From Anaerolineales bacterium (GTDB taxonomy: Bacteria; Chloroflexota; Anaerolineae; Anaerolineales; Villigracilaceae), in contig JAEURH010000006.1 in the NCBI GenBank assembly GCA_016789365.1, positions 1 through 55,720 on the forward strand: a DNA stretch of 55,720 nt. Direction: 5' to 3'. The notes under the pieces were generated by a model. The model ran no database searches. It was given only the letters and a program-made list of their open reading frames with translations, and was not told the origin of the DNA. The translations under genes and the position numbers were made by a program. Positions within the stretch are counted from its first letter, which is position 1; every line of letters begins with the position of its first letter. Below are positions 23,933 through 33,396 of this stretch, piece by piece.

Positions 23933-26503
23933 TTACGGCATTAACACCAAATGCTCTTCACTATCATTCATAATTGAATCTAAATTCCACCACATTGGGT
24001 AATAGTTGATATTTGCCCATAACGGAGCCATATCATCATAATGTGGGTGATAGGCATGACCCGATTGCCCCGTTGTGTGAACGGTTAATGAATTGTTCAA
24101 ATTTCCTAAATCCACAATCATTCTCATAGATGGTAGCCAGTTGGTTTCGTAGCCATCTCGCACCGACCAACCCGTTGCATTGACAATCGCTTCACCACCG
24201 CTTGTCGGGAACGGTCCACGATTGAATAAATCTTCAATCAAAAAGATTCCAGATTCACCCAATGTTCCATTGCGGAAAGTGGAAGCGTGCATATCGCCCC
24301 ATTTCCATGTAGAAATATCTTTTCCAAATATGCTTTCTAATTCAGCCACGCCGTCTGAAAAAGATTTTTTCATAATATCTGGCATGGTTTCAACTACATC
24401 TTTGGTTGTTTTATCATCCCAAAATGGGTCATTGGGGTTTTGCGCCATGGTTCGCATAATTTCATTCCAACGTGAGCCGCCATCGGGGTAATATCTTTCT
24501 TCGGGCATATCATCATTGAATGTGTTTATCAAGAAAGCACGCCAAAAGGCATTGAACACCGCCGCAGGGGTTGAGTCGATTCTGCCTTGATAATCCCAAT
24601 CAGATAACATATCAAACGCAATAGCTTCATTTGGTTTTGGGAATCGCCAATCAACAGTTTGCATAATTGGAATAAATACTTCGGCATTGGCATCATACGA
24701 ATCGCCCTGCATTTGTTGTAGATAAGCAATATCAATTTTTGCAGGCGCGTTTTGAATCATATTCAAAATGCGATTGGCGCGAAAACCATAATCCCAATCG
24801 TAAGTGACCAAGTATGGATAATCGCGTGGTGGCACTTGATTATTGGCTGTGACGATATATCCTTCTGCTGGATTAAATGTATAAGGCAATTCTTCAAATG
24901 GAATAAAGCCTGTCCATTCGTAATCGTCTGTCCAGCCTGGCACGGGCAATGTGCCGTCTCCATTTTTGCGAATCGGAATATCGCCAGGCATTTGATAGCC
25001 AACATTCCCTTCTACATCTGCATACAATAAATTTTGTGGCGGCACATGGAAATTCTTTGCCGCTTCTCTAAACTCTTCCCAATTTTCGGCTTTGTTGAAT
25101 CCCCAAATCGCTTCAAACGGAGTTGAGGGTGTCAATGCAGTCCACTTTAATGCAATCACATAATTTTCTGGCAACTCGACTCCAGCACGTTCTTTGAACG
25201 GCACAAATTCTTTATCATCTGGTTCGCCTTCATTTTTTAACGGACCATAAGATTCTGAGATAACGGGTCCGTGACGTGTGCTTCGGACTGTTATCGTCAC
25301 CGCTTCACCACCGACGGGATAGAGGGTCTCTTCGTAGGATTCAAAGTCAACCCATTCGCCATTGACTTCGTATTGATTCGGATTTTCGGGATTTACTTTT
25401 TCAATGTATAAATCCATCACATCGGGACCAACGTTTGTAAAGCCCCAAGCAATTTTGTCGTTGTGACCAATAATTACGCCAGGCACGCCTGCAAATGAAA
25501 AACCTGTCACTTGAAATGGGCATTCATTATTTTTCTCAATACAATGCAAACCAACTTGATACCAAATGGAAGGCATTTGAATTCCAAGATGCGGGTCGTT
25601 GGCTAAATAAGGCATTCCAGAATCTGTCAGTTTGCCAGAAATAGCCCACGAGTTAGAACCAATGCCGTCGTTCCAGTCACCAAGCACAAGGTCAAGTAAT
25701 GAGGCGTTACGTTGAACTTCATCAAGTGGTAAAGAAGAAAAATCAAAATCGTTTGCAAAATCTTGTTTTACGTTTGCATTTCCATCACCAATTTTATTAA
25801 CAATCACAGGATGGTCTTGCGGATATTCAGGAAATAGTTGTTTGATTTGTGCAGGCGTGAGCGTTTTGAGCAAAACAGCGCGTTCAATTTCTTCGCCCAT
25901 GTTGCCGCGTAAATCCCATGCCATGGCTTTACCCCAAGTTAATGAGTTGACGGGAGTCCATTCTTCGATGACATAATCAGGACTCAAAATGGGCAAACCT
26001 AAAATTGCATATTCAAGGCTTAACTCGGTTGCTTCTTTATCTTTGATGTAAGCGTTCACGCCATCCACATAGGCTTGCAATATGGCTTTTGATTCAGGGC
26101 TGAGTTGCTCCCACTCGGCTTCGGCGGTTTTTTTCCAACCTAAGGTTTTTAAGAACGTATCGGTTTCAATTTGACCCGCGCCAAACATTTCGGATAATTC
26201 ACCCGCGCCAACGTGCCGCCAAAAATCCATTTGCCAAAAGCGGTCTTGCGCGTGGACGTATCCTTGCGCGAAAAACAAATCATGCGCGGTGTTGGCATAA
26301 ATATGCGGAATGCCCATCGCATCTCGATAAACATCTACTTTTGCATTTAAGCCTGTTACTTGAATTTCGCCGTCCACCTGCGGAAAAGATTGTGGCGCAA
26401 CTGTGTTTGGTAAATAACTTTTGAAATAAAATGCCCCCGATGCCCCTGCAACTACAATCAAAATCAAAACCCCTACGAGAATCCGTCCAATAATTTTTTT
26501 CAT
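23933..26503 (-). CDS. Penicillin acylase family protein (Ntn-hydrolase)
   Basis: 856 residues. The N-terminal membrane segment (residues 5-28) suggests export or anchoring outside the membrane. The alpha part has VDVYRDAMGIPHIYANTAHD and the beta chain begins at the self-cleavage site GIG|SNSW, with catalytic Ser283. VTANNQVPPRDYPYL and the C-terminal HTTGQSGHAYHPHYDD motif are further family landmarks. Such enzymes hydrolyse amides such as penicillins or N-acyl homoserine lactones; the substrate here is not known. Start after GGAGA. Confidence 0.93.
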   Translation of the reverse strand: MKKIIGRILVGVLILIVVAGASGAFYFKSYLPNTVAPQSFPQVDGEIQVTGLNAKVDVYRDAMGIPHIYANTAHDLFFAQGYVHAQDRFWQMDFWRHVGAGELSEMFGAGQIETDTFLKTLGWKKTAEAEWEQLSPESKAILQAYVDGVNAYIKDKEATELSLEYAILGLPILSPDYVIEEWTPVNSLTWGKAMAWDLRGNMGEEIERAVLLKTLTPAQIKQLFPEYPQDHPVIVNKIGDGNANVKQDFANDFDFSSLPLDEVQRNASLLDLVLGDWNDGIGSNSWAISGKLTDSGMPYLANDPHLGIQMPSIWYQVGLHCIEKNNECPFQVTGFSFAGVPGVIIGHNDKIAWGFTNVGPDVMDLYIEKVNPENPNQYEVNGEWVDFESYEETLYPVGGEAVTITVRSTRHGPVISESYGPLKNEGEPDDKEFVPFKERAGVELPENYVIALKWTALTPSTPFEAIWGFNKAENWEEFREAAKNFHVPPQNLLYADVEGNVGYQMPGDIPIRKNGDGTLPVPGWTDDYEWTGFIPFEELPYTFNPAEGYIVTANNQVPPRDYPYLVTYDWDYGFRANRILNMIQNAPAKIDIAYLQQMQGDSYDANAEVFIPIMQTVDWRFPKPNEAIAFDMLSDWDYQGRIDSTPAAVFNAFWRAFLINTFNDDMPEERYYPDGGSRWNEIMRTMAQNPNDPFWDDKTTKDVVETMPDIMKKSFSDGVAELESIFGKDISTWKWGDMHASTFRNGTLGESGIFLIEDLFNRGPFPTSGGEAIVNATGWSVRDGYETNWLPSMRMIVDLGNLNNSLTVHTTGQSGHAYHPHYDDMAPLWANINYYPMWWNLDSIMNDSEEHLVLMP

Positions 26504-26558
26504 ACAGTCTCCAAATTGAGTATGGTATGATGTTTCAAATAAAGTATATCAAAAATTA

Positions 26559-28553
26559 ATGAGACCCAAAAATCGCTTTTTCATCGCTATTTTTTTTATC
26601 TTTTGGTTAACTGTTTTATTAGCGGCGTTTTTTATCGTTCAAAAACCTGTGTGGGGAAGTGTTATTTATGGTTTGGGGCGACTCACGGCAACCATTTCAA
26701 TTTGGCTTTTGTTTGTTTCAAGTTCGGCGGGGTTAGGTTATTTTATCTTTGATAAATTTATAAAAATTGATTCGGTGCATTCATATAAAAGAATCATATT
26801 TTCGATTGGCTTGGGCATGGGGATATTCGGATTGCTCGGCTTTCTCTTTGCAGTTACGGGGCTGGGGAATGAATGGTTTTTGCTGGCTGTGTTAATAATT
26901 ATTTTTTGTATCACATGGCGTAAATATATATCAATTATCAAACAAGACGTTCAGTCTTCTTTTGAAATATTAATATGCTCTACAAAATATTCATTACGTT
27001 GGATTCCAGTTTTCTTTATCATCATTTTTTCATTTTCATTTTTACTTGCACTCGCGCCGCCTATTGAAGCATTTGACGGTTTGCTCTATCACTTAACTGT
27101 CCCTGCTTGGTGGCTGAGAGATGGCAGTGTGCAACTGGTGGATTTACATCCTTATTGGTATCCATCTTTGCTAGAGGGGATGTTTGTTTTTCCACTAGCC
27201 TTTGATTTAGATTCCGCGCCTCAATTAATTCACCTGACATTTGCTTTGTTAACCCTCAGCCTTCTTTTTGGCTGGACGCAAGAACTGTTCGGCTTCCGCG
27301 CCGCGTGGTGGAGCGTTGCCATGTTTATCAGCATGCCATCTATTCCATGGATTTCCGCCTGGGCATATACCGATTTAGGTCTCACATTTTATTCGCTTGT
27401 TACTTTGTTTGCATTTTCAAAATGGATAAAAGATATTTCACATACACGCTGGTTAATTCTCTCTGGAATTTTCTGCGGTTTTACAGTCGGAATCAAATAT
27501 ACAATTTTTTCATTGCCGATTCTTACTTGCTTGCTTTTGTTTTGGCATTTGAAACATGATGCTAAAAAATTATTTCAAAACTTAATTTATTTTGTAGGCG
27601 TGGCTATGTTGGTTGGCGGAATTTGGTATCTCCGAAATTTAATTTGGACAGGTAACCCTTTTTACCCATTTGTCTTCGGCGGACCGTACTGGGACACTTT
27701 CCGTGCGGAATGGTATGCCAATGCTGGCACAGGCATTGGCTTTGATTTTGTTAAGTTACTTTTACTGCCATTCACAACCACACTTGGTTTATATGATGAA
27801 ACTTTTTTTGACGGACGAATGGGACCCTTTTACATCATTTTGTTGCCTATATTCTTGTTAGTCGTTTGGAGAATTTATAAAAACCAGCATAGAAAAAAAT
27901 ATGAAGCGGCGGTTTTAATCCTTTTTGGCTTTTTGAGCATGTTTGTTTGGACTATTGGTGTAGTTCAAACAAAAAATTTAGTGCAAACCCGTTTGCTATT
28001 CCCTGCCTTAATTGCATTATTGCCTTTCTTCGGGAAAAGCATTTCTCAATTGAAATCTCTGGATTTGCCAACACTCCGCGTGCAATTTGTTTTTTCAATA
28101 TTAATGGCATTATCCATTTTCGCATTCACTTTAGATTTTACATTGCTTGTATTCACTCGCAACCCACTCATTGTAGCCGTCGGCGCAGAGACTCGCGAGT
28201 CTTATACACAAAGATTCAACCCAACTTATGCTCAATTGCTTTTGCTGGCAGAAAAAACGCCAGCGGATGCTTACATTTATTTAATTAATGAACCACGCGC
28301 TTATGGAATTAATCGCTTTGTTGTCGCTGACCCAAATAATGACCATATTGCCCACGATTTTTATTTATATACAACAAATGAAGAATTAATCTCTGCTTGG
28401 GGGCAAGCAGGCTATACTCATATCATTGTGCTCATGTATGAATTTGGTTCAGAAAGAGAAAATCAGCATTTGTCTCCGCGTTTTGATGACTTAAGACAAA
28501 TGCTGATTGAAATGGATAAAACAGAAGAATATATTTTGTATCAAATCCCTTAG
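26559..28553 (+). CDS. Polytopic membrane glycosyltransferase-like protein (GT39/ArnT-type)
   Basis: 664 residues with about 12-14 hydrophobic helices. An acidic-aromatic luminal loop PPIEAFDGLLYHLTVPAWWL and a YWYPSLLEG segment fit dolichyl/undecaprenyl-phosphate-sugar-dependent C-fold glycosyltransferases, with a soluble C-terminal tail of about 110 residues. It would transfer a sugar on the outer face of the membrane; donor and acceptor are unknown. There is no Shine-Dalgarno sequence before ATG 26559. It is divergent from the acylase gene. Confidence 0.75.
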   Translation: MRPKNRFFIAIFFIFWLTVLLAAFFIVQKPVWGSVIYGLGRLTATISIWLLFVSSSAGLGYFIFDKFIKIDSVHSYKRIIFSIGLGMGIFGLLGFLFAVTGLGNEWFLLAVLIIIFCITWRKYISIIKQDVQSSFEILICSTKYSLRWIPVFFIIIFSFSFLLALAPPIEAFDGLLYHLTVPAWWLRDGSVQLVDLHPYWYPSLLEGMFVFPLAFDLDSAPQLIHLTFALLTLSLLFGWTQELFGFRAAWWSVAMFISMPSIPWISAWAYTDLGLTFYSLVTLFAFSKWIKDISHTRWLILSGIFCGFTVGIKYTIFSLPILTCLLLFWHLKHDAKKLFQNLIYFVGVAMLVGGIWYLRNLIWTGNPFYPFVFGGPYWDTFRAEWYANAGTGIGFDFVKLLLLPFTTTLGLYDETFFDGRMGPFYIILLPIFLLVVWRIYKNQHRKKYEAAVLILFGFLSMFVWTIGVVQTKNLVQTRLLFPALIALLPFFGKSISQLKSLDLPTLRVQFVFSILMALSIFAFTLDFTLLVFTRNPLIVAVGAETRESYTQRFNPTYAQLLLLAEKTPADAYIYLINEPRAYGINRFVVADPNNDHIAHDFYLYTTNEELISAWGQAGYTHIIVLMYEFGSERENQHLSPRFDDLRQMLIEMDKTEEYILYQIP

Positions 28554-28556
28554 CAA

Positions 28557-31082
28557 TTATGGCACAGTCCCTAACAAGCGCGGATACCAATACCATAAAA
28601 TATCTGCCGCGGGTTTGCCGTGAATAGATGTAGATTTATCTTGTAAAACAACGGGCATAAAATAACCACGGCTGACGAAACCTGAAATCCACGGGCGGGC
28701 ATTGACAGCAATTAACATGGCTTCATAAATATCGGCTTGGGTTTGCAAATTCAAACTGACTGACGAATTATCAGTAAAAGGTTGAGATAAAGAAGCAAAA
28801 TCAATACAAGTACCTGTTCCACTAGAAACACAGCCCGTCGCCGCACCTGTGGCAGATGGATATGAAACGGCGAGAATAATCGGCTTGCCTAATAAATTTA
28901 CAAGTGGCGCAACTTCATTATCTAACAACCTGCTCGCTTCGTTGGCAAAATCGGCTTTGGTGGCGGTGGGGCTTTCTGCCAATTTGGCAGACCATAACAA
29001 ATATACGCCATCCACATCTTTGAGGAAACTCACAGGTGTTTCAATATTTGATTTTGTGTATGGCATTGCCCAAAATACTTGACCTCTAAACCTTGACCTG
29101 ACATCTTGAATGATGGCTTTCCACTGCGCCTCTGCATCGGCGGGGACGTTTGATGGCTGACCATCAAGCAAGGTGCCATTTGGGAGCGCTGGTGTCACCC
29201 AATCGCCACCGAGGATTAAGGATTGTGCGCCAGTTTGGTTTGCAAGGTCGGCATAGTGGACGGCGAACGCACGATAACGTGTAAACCAAGTTTGCCACCA
29301 AGCCGCGTCACGTGGGGCATTTAGCCAAAAGGAAGTGGAGGCTGAATGAGCAGAATCAGTTGTCGGTGGGAATCGAGGCGTAGGGAATATTGAAACGTTT
29401 AAGCCTGCCGCTTTGGCTTGCGAAATCATAATCGCAGTATCAATCCATAATGGGTCATCGCCTGGTGAAGTTGTAAATCTTAAAGGTGAAATGCTGGTGA
29501 ACGTCCAACTTGGTGTGAAGACCGCAAGGTTAGAGCCGATGGCTTTGGTATTAGCAAAACTTTGTGGTGCAAAATAAGAAAAGTTTGGACGAAAGGTAGA
29601 TTGATATTCTACGCCTGCCACAAAACCACTGGCGCGCGCAGTAATGGATGAGCCAACTAATGAAATGGGTTCTGGGTTTTCAAACCATTTCCATGAGTTA
29701 ACATTATCTTGAATATCTTGCCCAAGAAAACTGGTAGATGCATTTCTGCCATTTGGGTTAATACCAACAGTTTGATTATCGTCGGCACTGCCACATTGAC
29801 CGTTGCGACAATAGCGATAAGAAAAATTTCCTAAAAAGTTTAACGGGCTATATAACTTATACCCCCAACGATTGTTGCCGAGGGGCCACATTGGAATCGG
29901 TTCTAACCAACTAAATGTTTTGAATTGAATATAAACAATATCGCCAGGCGGGGTGATGGATGGCACGTTGATTTCAAATAAAATCGCGCCAGAGTTTTCA
30001 GTGGCAAACCAAGTAGCGACTGTGTCTTGAATCGTAATGTCATTTTCTGGCACGATGAAATCTCGTAAGACCCATGCGCCATTGGCTTGATGTTCTGCAT
30101 TCCAAAAGCCATCGCCTAATGTATATTTGTATTGAATGTGTGTGCCGACAGGCAAACCTAATGTAACGGCATAACGACCATCAGGTTGTAATTGCATAAT
30201 TGGCATTCTATCTGCTACGGTGTTTACACCGCCAGATAAATCTGCAAAGGTGTTACCTAATTGCAAAATGTTGCCTGCAATTCGCACTGGCACACCAATC
30301 GTTGTGTTTGATGGAATCGCCACAACAAATGTCACGCTTACCAAACGAGTTGGTTTGATTCGCAAATCAACAATTGTTTGCCTGCCAGTCTCTACCACCG
30401 CGCCTTGTTGAAACGGCACATGCAAGCCATCCATACTATAGGCAACCAATTGATGCGTACCACTGGGCAAACCATTTAATTCAAAACGACCAAGCGAATC
30501 GGTAACTTGTTGCACGCCACCAGCGCTGACTAAAATATTTGGCACAGGCAAATTTGTATCGCCGTTAAACACCTGACCTAAAATCGAACCTGTAGCACGC
30601 CCGTAATTTTTATCACCCCAATCGGCAATAATGTCATTCACTTCGGCAGGTCCGTTTACCACGCGCAAACGATAACGAATTGCCGTTCCCAAACTGGTAT
30701 CTTCAAACACTTGTGAAGGTCCCGTGCGTAGATAACGATATTTCACAACCGAGTTATAAGGCAATGGCAATGTCGCAACATACGTTAATGTATCACGTGC
30801 AGTCATAGGATATTGTTGCACATTAAGCGAAAGCCCCGTCACTTCATCTAATATCAAAAGATGAATAGATTCACCAGGTTGCAACACTTCGGGCAATGTC
30901 ACTATAAATGTTGTTTGTGCAACAGGATATGGCGTAGAAGTAGGAATATCTTCCCACGGTGCGGGCGTATTGGGCACAAGTGTTGGCGGACTGAATAATG
31001 AAAATGTGCAAGCCTGCCCAATTAAGATAACAATAACTGCCAAACTGATGATGTGGCGCGTGATGATGACTCTCCCATTCAT
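28557..31082 (-). CDS. Large extracellular lipoprotein with beta-sandwich modules and a TIM-barrel-like C-terminus
   Basis: 841 residues. The N-terminal signal ends in a lipobox-like IGQAC (Cys about residue 25), followed by a Pro/Thr-rich linker. Then come repeated beta-sandwich modules: one near residues 55-155; a carboxypeptidase-regulatory-like module (GSILGQVFNGDTNLPVPNIL) near 165-245; and CBM20-like modules (VTFVVAIPSNTTIGVPVRIAG) near 250-370 and further on. Residues about 480-841 look like a glycoside-hydrolase TIM barrel (SNLAVFTPSWTFTSI, LILGGDWVTP, DGVYLLWSAKL). It probably binds and processes polysaccharide outside the cell; this is inference. Confidence 0.72.
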   Translation of the reverse strand: MNGRVIITRHIISLAVIVILIGQACTFSLFSPPTLVPNTPAPWEDIPTSTPYPVAQTTFIVTLPEVLQPGESIHLLILDEVTGLSLNVQQYPMTARDTLTYVATLPLPYNSVVKYRYLRTGPSQVFEDTSLGTAIRYRLRVVNGPAEVNDIIADWGDKNYGRATGSILGQVFNGDTNLPVPNILVSAGGVQQVTDSLGRFELNGLPSGTHQLVAYSMDGLHVPFQQGAVVETGRQTIVDLRIKPTRLVSVTFVVAIPSNTTIGVPVRIAGNILQLGNTFADLSGGVNTVADRMPIMQLQPDGRYAVTLGLPVGTHIQYKYTLGDGFWNAEHQANGAWVLRDFIVPENDITIQDTVATWFATENSGAILFEINVPSITPPGDIVYIQFKTFSWLEPIPMWPLGNNRWGYKLYSPLNFLGNFSYRYCRNGQCGSADDNQTVGINPNGRNASTSFLGQDIQDNVNSWKWFENPEPISLVGSSITARASGFVAGVEYQSTFRPNFSYFAPQSFANTKAIGSNLAVFTPSWTFTSISPLRFTTSPGDDPLWIDTAIMISQAKAAGLNVSIFPTPRFPPTTDSAHSASTSFWLNAPRDAAWWQTWFTRYRAFAVHYADLANQTGAQSLILGGDWVTPALPNGTLLDGQPSNVPADAEAQWKAIIQDVRSRFRGQVFWAMPYTKSNIETPVSFLKDVDGVYLLWSAKLAESPTATKADFANEASRLLDNEVAPLVNLLGKPIILAVSYPSATGAATGCVSSGTGTCIDFASLSQPFTDNSSVSLNLQTQADIYEAMLIAVNARPWISGFVSRGYFMPVVLQDKSTSIHGKPAADILWYWYPRLLGTVP

Positions 31083-31115
31083 GTACTACTCCTCTGCAAA
31101 CGCTTCAAACTTGTT

Positions 31116-32066
31116 TCAACCTGCTCCTTCTTCGGGAGCAGGTTGCTTAACTTCGACATCCTTTTTGCGCCCAGCCTCAGCAATGTAACTCAAACCAATA
31201 CTAATAAAGTATAACAAAATCATTGGGAGCATCACCAAGCCCATATTCACAGGGTCAACTGTCGGCGTGATGGCGGCGGCGAGAACAGCAATTATCACAA
31301 TAGCAATGCGCCAATATTCAGCCAAAAATTGCGGTTTGACCAATCCCATTGAAGTTAATACAAAAATCACCAGCGGAAATTCAAAAAAGAGTCCAATCCA
31401 AAACATCAAACCAGTGACGAAATTGAAATATTCTTTTGCCGTCCAAAATTGTGAAATTTCTGTAAAACTGCCTAAAAATGGTAATGCGGCTGGTAGCAAA
31501 ACATAAAATGTAAATGCCATGCCCGTTAAGAAAAGCAATGTTGCCGCTGGAATACCTGCAAGCCCTAATTTCTTCTCGCGCGGATACATTCCATAAGCCG
31601 CAAATAGCCATACTTCAAAAGCAAGATATGGAAAAGTTAAAGCAATTCCTACTGATAAGGAAACACGCATGAATACGCCAATCTCTTCGGTCACTTGAAT
31701 GGCTTGCAAATTTTGTAATCCGCCCACAGGCTCTGCCAAAAATGCCATCACATCTTGTGCAAACCAAAAAGAGACAATCACAGCAAGTGAGAGCATCGCT
31801 ACCGAGCGGAGTAAATGAGCGCGTAAATTATCTATCTGGTCCCAAAGTGCTTTGCGGGTTTCTTCGTCATTGGCTAGGTCGGATAATATATCGCCAATCG
31901 GGCGTTCATCTGGAAAAGAGTTAAGGAATTTATTAAATTTATATAATGCCCGAAATAGAAAAGCGATACTATTAAATATAAGTTTGAATGGAAAAATAAT
32001 TATGGTAACAAGCACGCGAAAGTAGACGAGGATGTCTTGTCCTAGTCTGGTAAAGAAGTTACGCAT
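31116..32066 (-). CDS. tatC: Sec-independent protein translocase TatC, N-terminally extended
   Basis: Core receptor of the twin-arginine pathway for folded proteins. The TatC core starts near residue 76 (LWDQIDNLRAHLLRSV) and has six hydrophobic helices with GIALTFPYLAFEVWLF and LLPAALPFLGSF typical of the family. About 75 extra residues precede it, including one or two hydrophobic segments (residues 14-41) not found in standard TatC. Its ATG lies inside the 3' end of the tatA/B-like gene (8-base overlap), so translation is likely coupled. Confidence 0.92.
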   Translation of the reverse strand: MRNFFTRLGQDILVYFRVLVTIIIFPFKLIFNSIAFLFRALYKFNKFLNSFPDERPIGDILSDLANDEETRKALWDQIDNLRAHLLRSVAMLSLAVIVSFWFAQDVMAFLAEPVGGLQNLQAIQVTEEIGVFMRVSLSVGIALTFPYLAFEVWLFAAYGMYPREKKLGLAGIPAATLLFLTGMAFTFYVLLPAALPFLGSFTEISQFWTAKEYFNFVTGLMFWIGLFFEFPLVIFVLTSMGLVKPQFLAEYWRIAIVIIAVLAAAITPTVDPVNMGLVMLPMILLYFISIGLSYIAEAGRKKDVEVKQPAPEEGAG

Positions 32067-32457
32067 TGTTGGGTTGGTCGCTTTCGCTCTCTTTGGGTTC
32101 AGATTCTGTTGGTGAAATTTTGTTTTCAGGCTGTGCTACAGGTTTATCAGCATAAGGCTGGGGCGAGCGAGTCTGTTTCTGGTTAGCAGAGCCAGTTGAA
32201 GTCACAGAAGAAGCGGTTTTTATCTGCTTATTAATTTCAGTCAATTCCATGTTTGCTTCTTTTATCAATTCTTTTGGCATCTCTCTAATTTTAAGTGAAG
32301 TTTGCCGAAAGATTCTCCACCCCTCAGATTGAGATATATCACGAAGCCATCTGCCAATCGTCTTGCCTGTTTTTTGCATGTCTTTGGGACCTAGCACGAG
32401 CAGAGCAATGATAAGAATAAAAATAAGTTCGTTAATGCCAATACCTAAAATTTCCAT
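32059..32457 (-). CDS. Twin-arginine translocase TatA/TatB-like subunit
   Basis: 132 residues. One N-terminal membrane helix (INELIFILIIALLVLGPKDM) with the early Glu and LGP hinge is closer to TatB than to TatA. An amphipathic helix follows (TGKTIGRWLRDISQSEGW), then a polar Ser/Gln/Pro-rich tail. It forms the Tat receptor or pore with the overlapping tatC. Whether it acts as TatA, TatB or both is not decidable from sequence alone; no second TatA-like gene is in the window. Confidence 0.88.
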   Translation of the reverse strand: MEILGIGINELIFILIIALLVLGPKDMQKTGKTIGRWLRDISQSEGWRIFRQTSLKIREMPKELIKEANMELTEINKQIKTASSVTSTGSANQKQTRSPQPYADKPVAQPENKISPTESEPKESESDQPNNA

Positions 32458-32479
32458 TTATAAATTTACCTAACCTGCT

Positions 32480-32953
32480 CTAGCCATTATCTTGCGCGAG
32501 AGATGTTTCTTGTTCAATTTTATTTTTAATGGCTTGCCGAATTTCATTTTCATGTTCAACAAGTGTACCGAGTACGCCATTCACAAAACGTGAAGCAGAA
32601 TCGGAGCCATATATTTTTGCGAGTTCAACCGCTTCATTGATAGCGACTTTTGTGGGTGTTTCACGCGAGATAGCAAACTCCCAACACGCCATGCGGATAA
32701 TGTTTCTATCTATCGCGGCAATTTGGTCGAGGGGCCATTCAGGCGCGTATTTTGCAATTACATTATCTAATTCTTCGCGCAAGGGGCGCACACCGAAAAT
32801 AATTTTTCTAGCGAATTCAGCATGTTCATCTGAAAGTTCATTTTCTTCAAGGCGTGTTTTGAAAACATCACCTGGTAAGTGATTTGATAAATCAGTTTCG
32901 TATAAAACTTGCAGAGCAATCGCGCGCGCTCTGGTACGGGGTTTCATGCTCAT
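32480..32953 (-). CDS. nusB: Transcription antitermination factor NusB
   Basis: 157-residue all-helical RNA-binding factor that, with NusE/S10, promotes antitermination on rRNA operons. Family landmarks: TRARAIALQVLYETDLSNHLPG minus two at the start, a central WPLDQIAAIDRNIIRMACWE and KVAINEAVELAKIYGSDSAS, then FVNGVLGTL. The ATG overlaps the Asp23 stop by ATGA, so the two are coupled. A second ATG two codons in is an equal start candidate. Confidence 0.95.
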   Translation of the reverse strand: MSMKPRTRARAIALQVLYETDLSNHLPGDVFKTRLEENELSDEHAEFARKIIFGVRPLREELDNVIAKYAPEWPLDQIAAIDRNIIRMACWEFAISRETPTKVAINEAVELAKIYGSDSASRFVNGVLGTLVEHENEIRQAIKNKIEQETSLAQDNG

Positions 32954-33288
32954 TCGGTGTAATCTATATCTTCAATATGAATGTTGACTTCGCCAACATC
33001 CATGCCGACCATTTCTTGAATGGCGCGTGTGACGTTTTGTTGCACGTTGCGGCTGACTTCGCGGATGTTGACATTTTCTTTTAAGATGAGGTGCAAATCT
33101 ACTAGCGCGACGTTGTCTTTCGCTTCAATACGTACGCCATCACCAATGCCACGTTTGAAGAGGCGATTCACACCGCCAGCCACTTCGGCGAATCGGCTTA
33201 CGCCTTGTACCTCTAATGCAGATAAACGCGCAATGGTGGTTAATACTTCGGGGGCAACAGTTGTTTTTCCATCAACGGGTTCGGTCAT
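32950..33288 (-). CDS. Asp23/Gls24 family envelope stress protein
   Basis: 112 residues with the Asp23 pattern: VAPEVLTTIARLSALEVQGV, then GGVNRLFKRGIGDGVRIEA and the C-terminal VTRAIQEMVGMDVGEVNIHI. Members occur next to nusB in many bacteria, as here, and associate with the membrane or cell envelope; the precise role is unclear. AGGAGA precedes the ATG. It is the first gene of a short operon with nusB. Confidence 0.92.
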   Translation of the reverse strand: MTEPVDGKTTVAPEVLTTIARLSALEVQGVSRFAEVAGGVNRLFKRGIGDGVRIEAKDNVALVDLHLILKENVNIREVSRNVQQNVTRAIQEMVGMDVGEVNIHIEDIDYTE

Positions 33289-33332
33289 AGTTTTTTTCTC
33301 CTATCGTTCGATGAGATCTCTTTGCTTGTGGT

Positions 33333-33390
33333 GGTCTCGATACAGGGCGAGAAGACCTCGCCCCTACTCGACCAACTCCTCGCAATGACA
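33333..33390. repeat. Nested repeats: REP inside a GGTCTCGATAC/CTACTCGACCA element beside a TGTCATTGCGAG right end
   Basis: GGTCTCGATAC starts at 33333. A REP hairpin GGGCGAG/CTCGCCC with CTAC end occupies 33345-33367, and ACTCGACCA follows. CTCGCAATGACA at 33379-33390 is the right terminal repeat of the MITE-like family, whose left end is missing here. Three repeat families are therefore nested or truncated in 58 bases. Confidence 0.75.
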
Positions 33391-33396
33391 TGAAGA

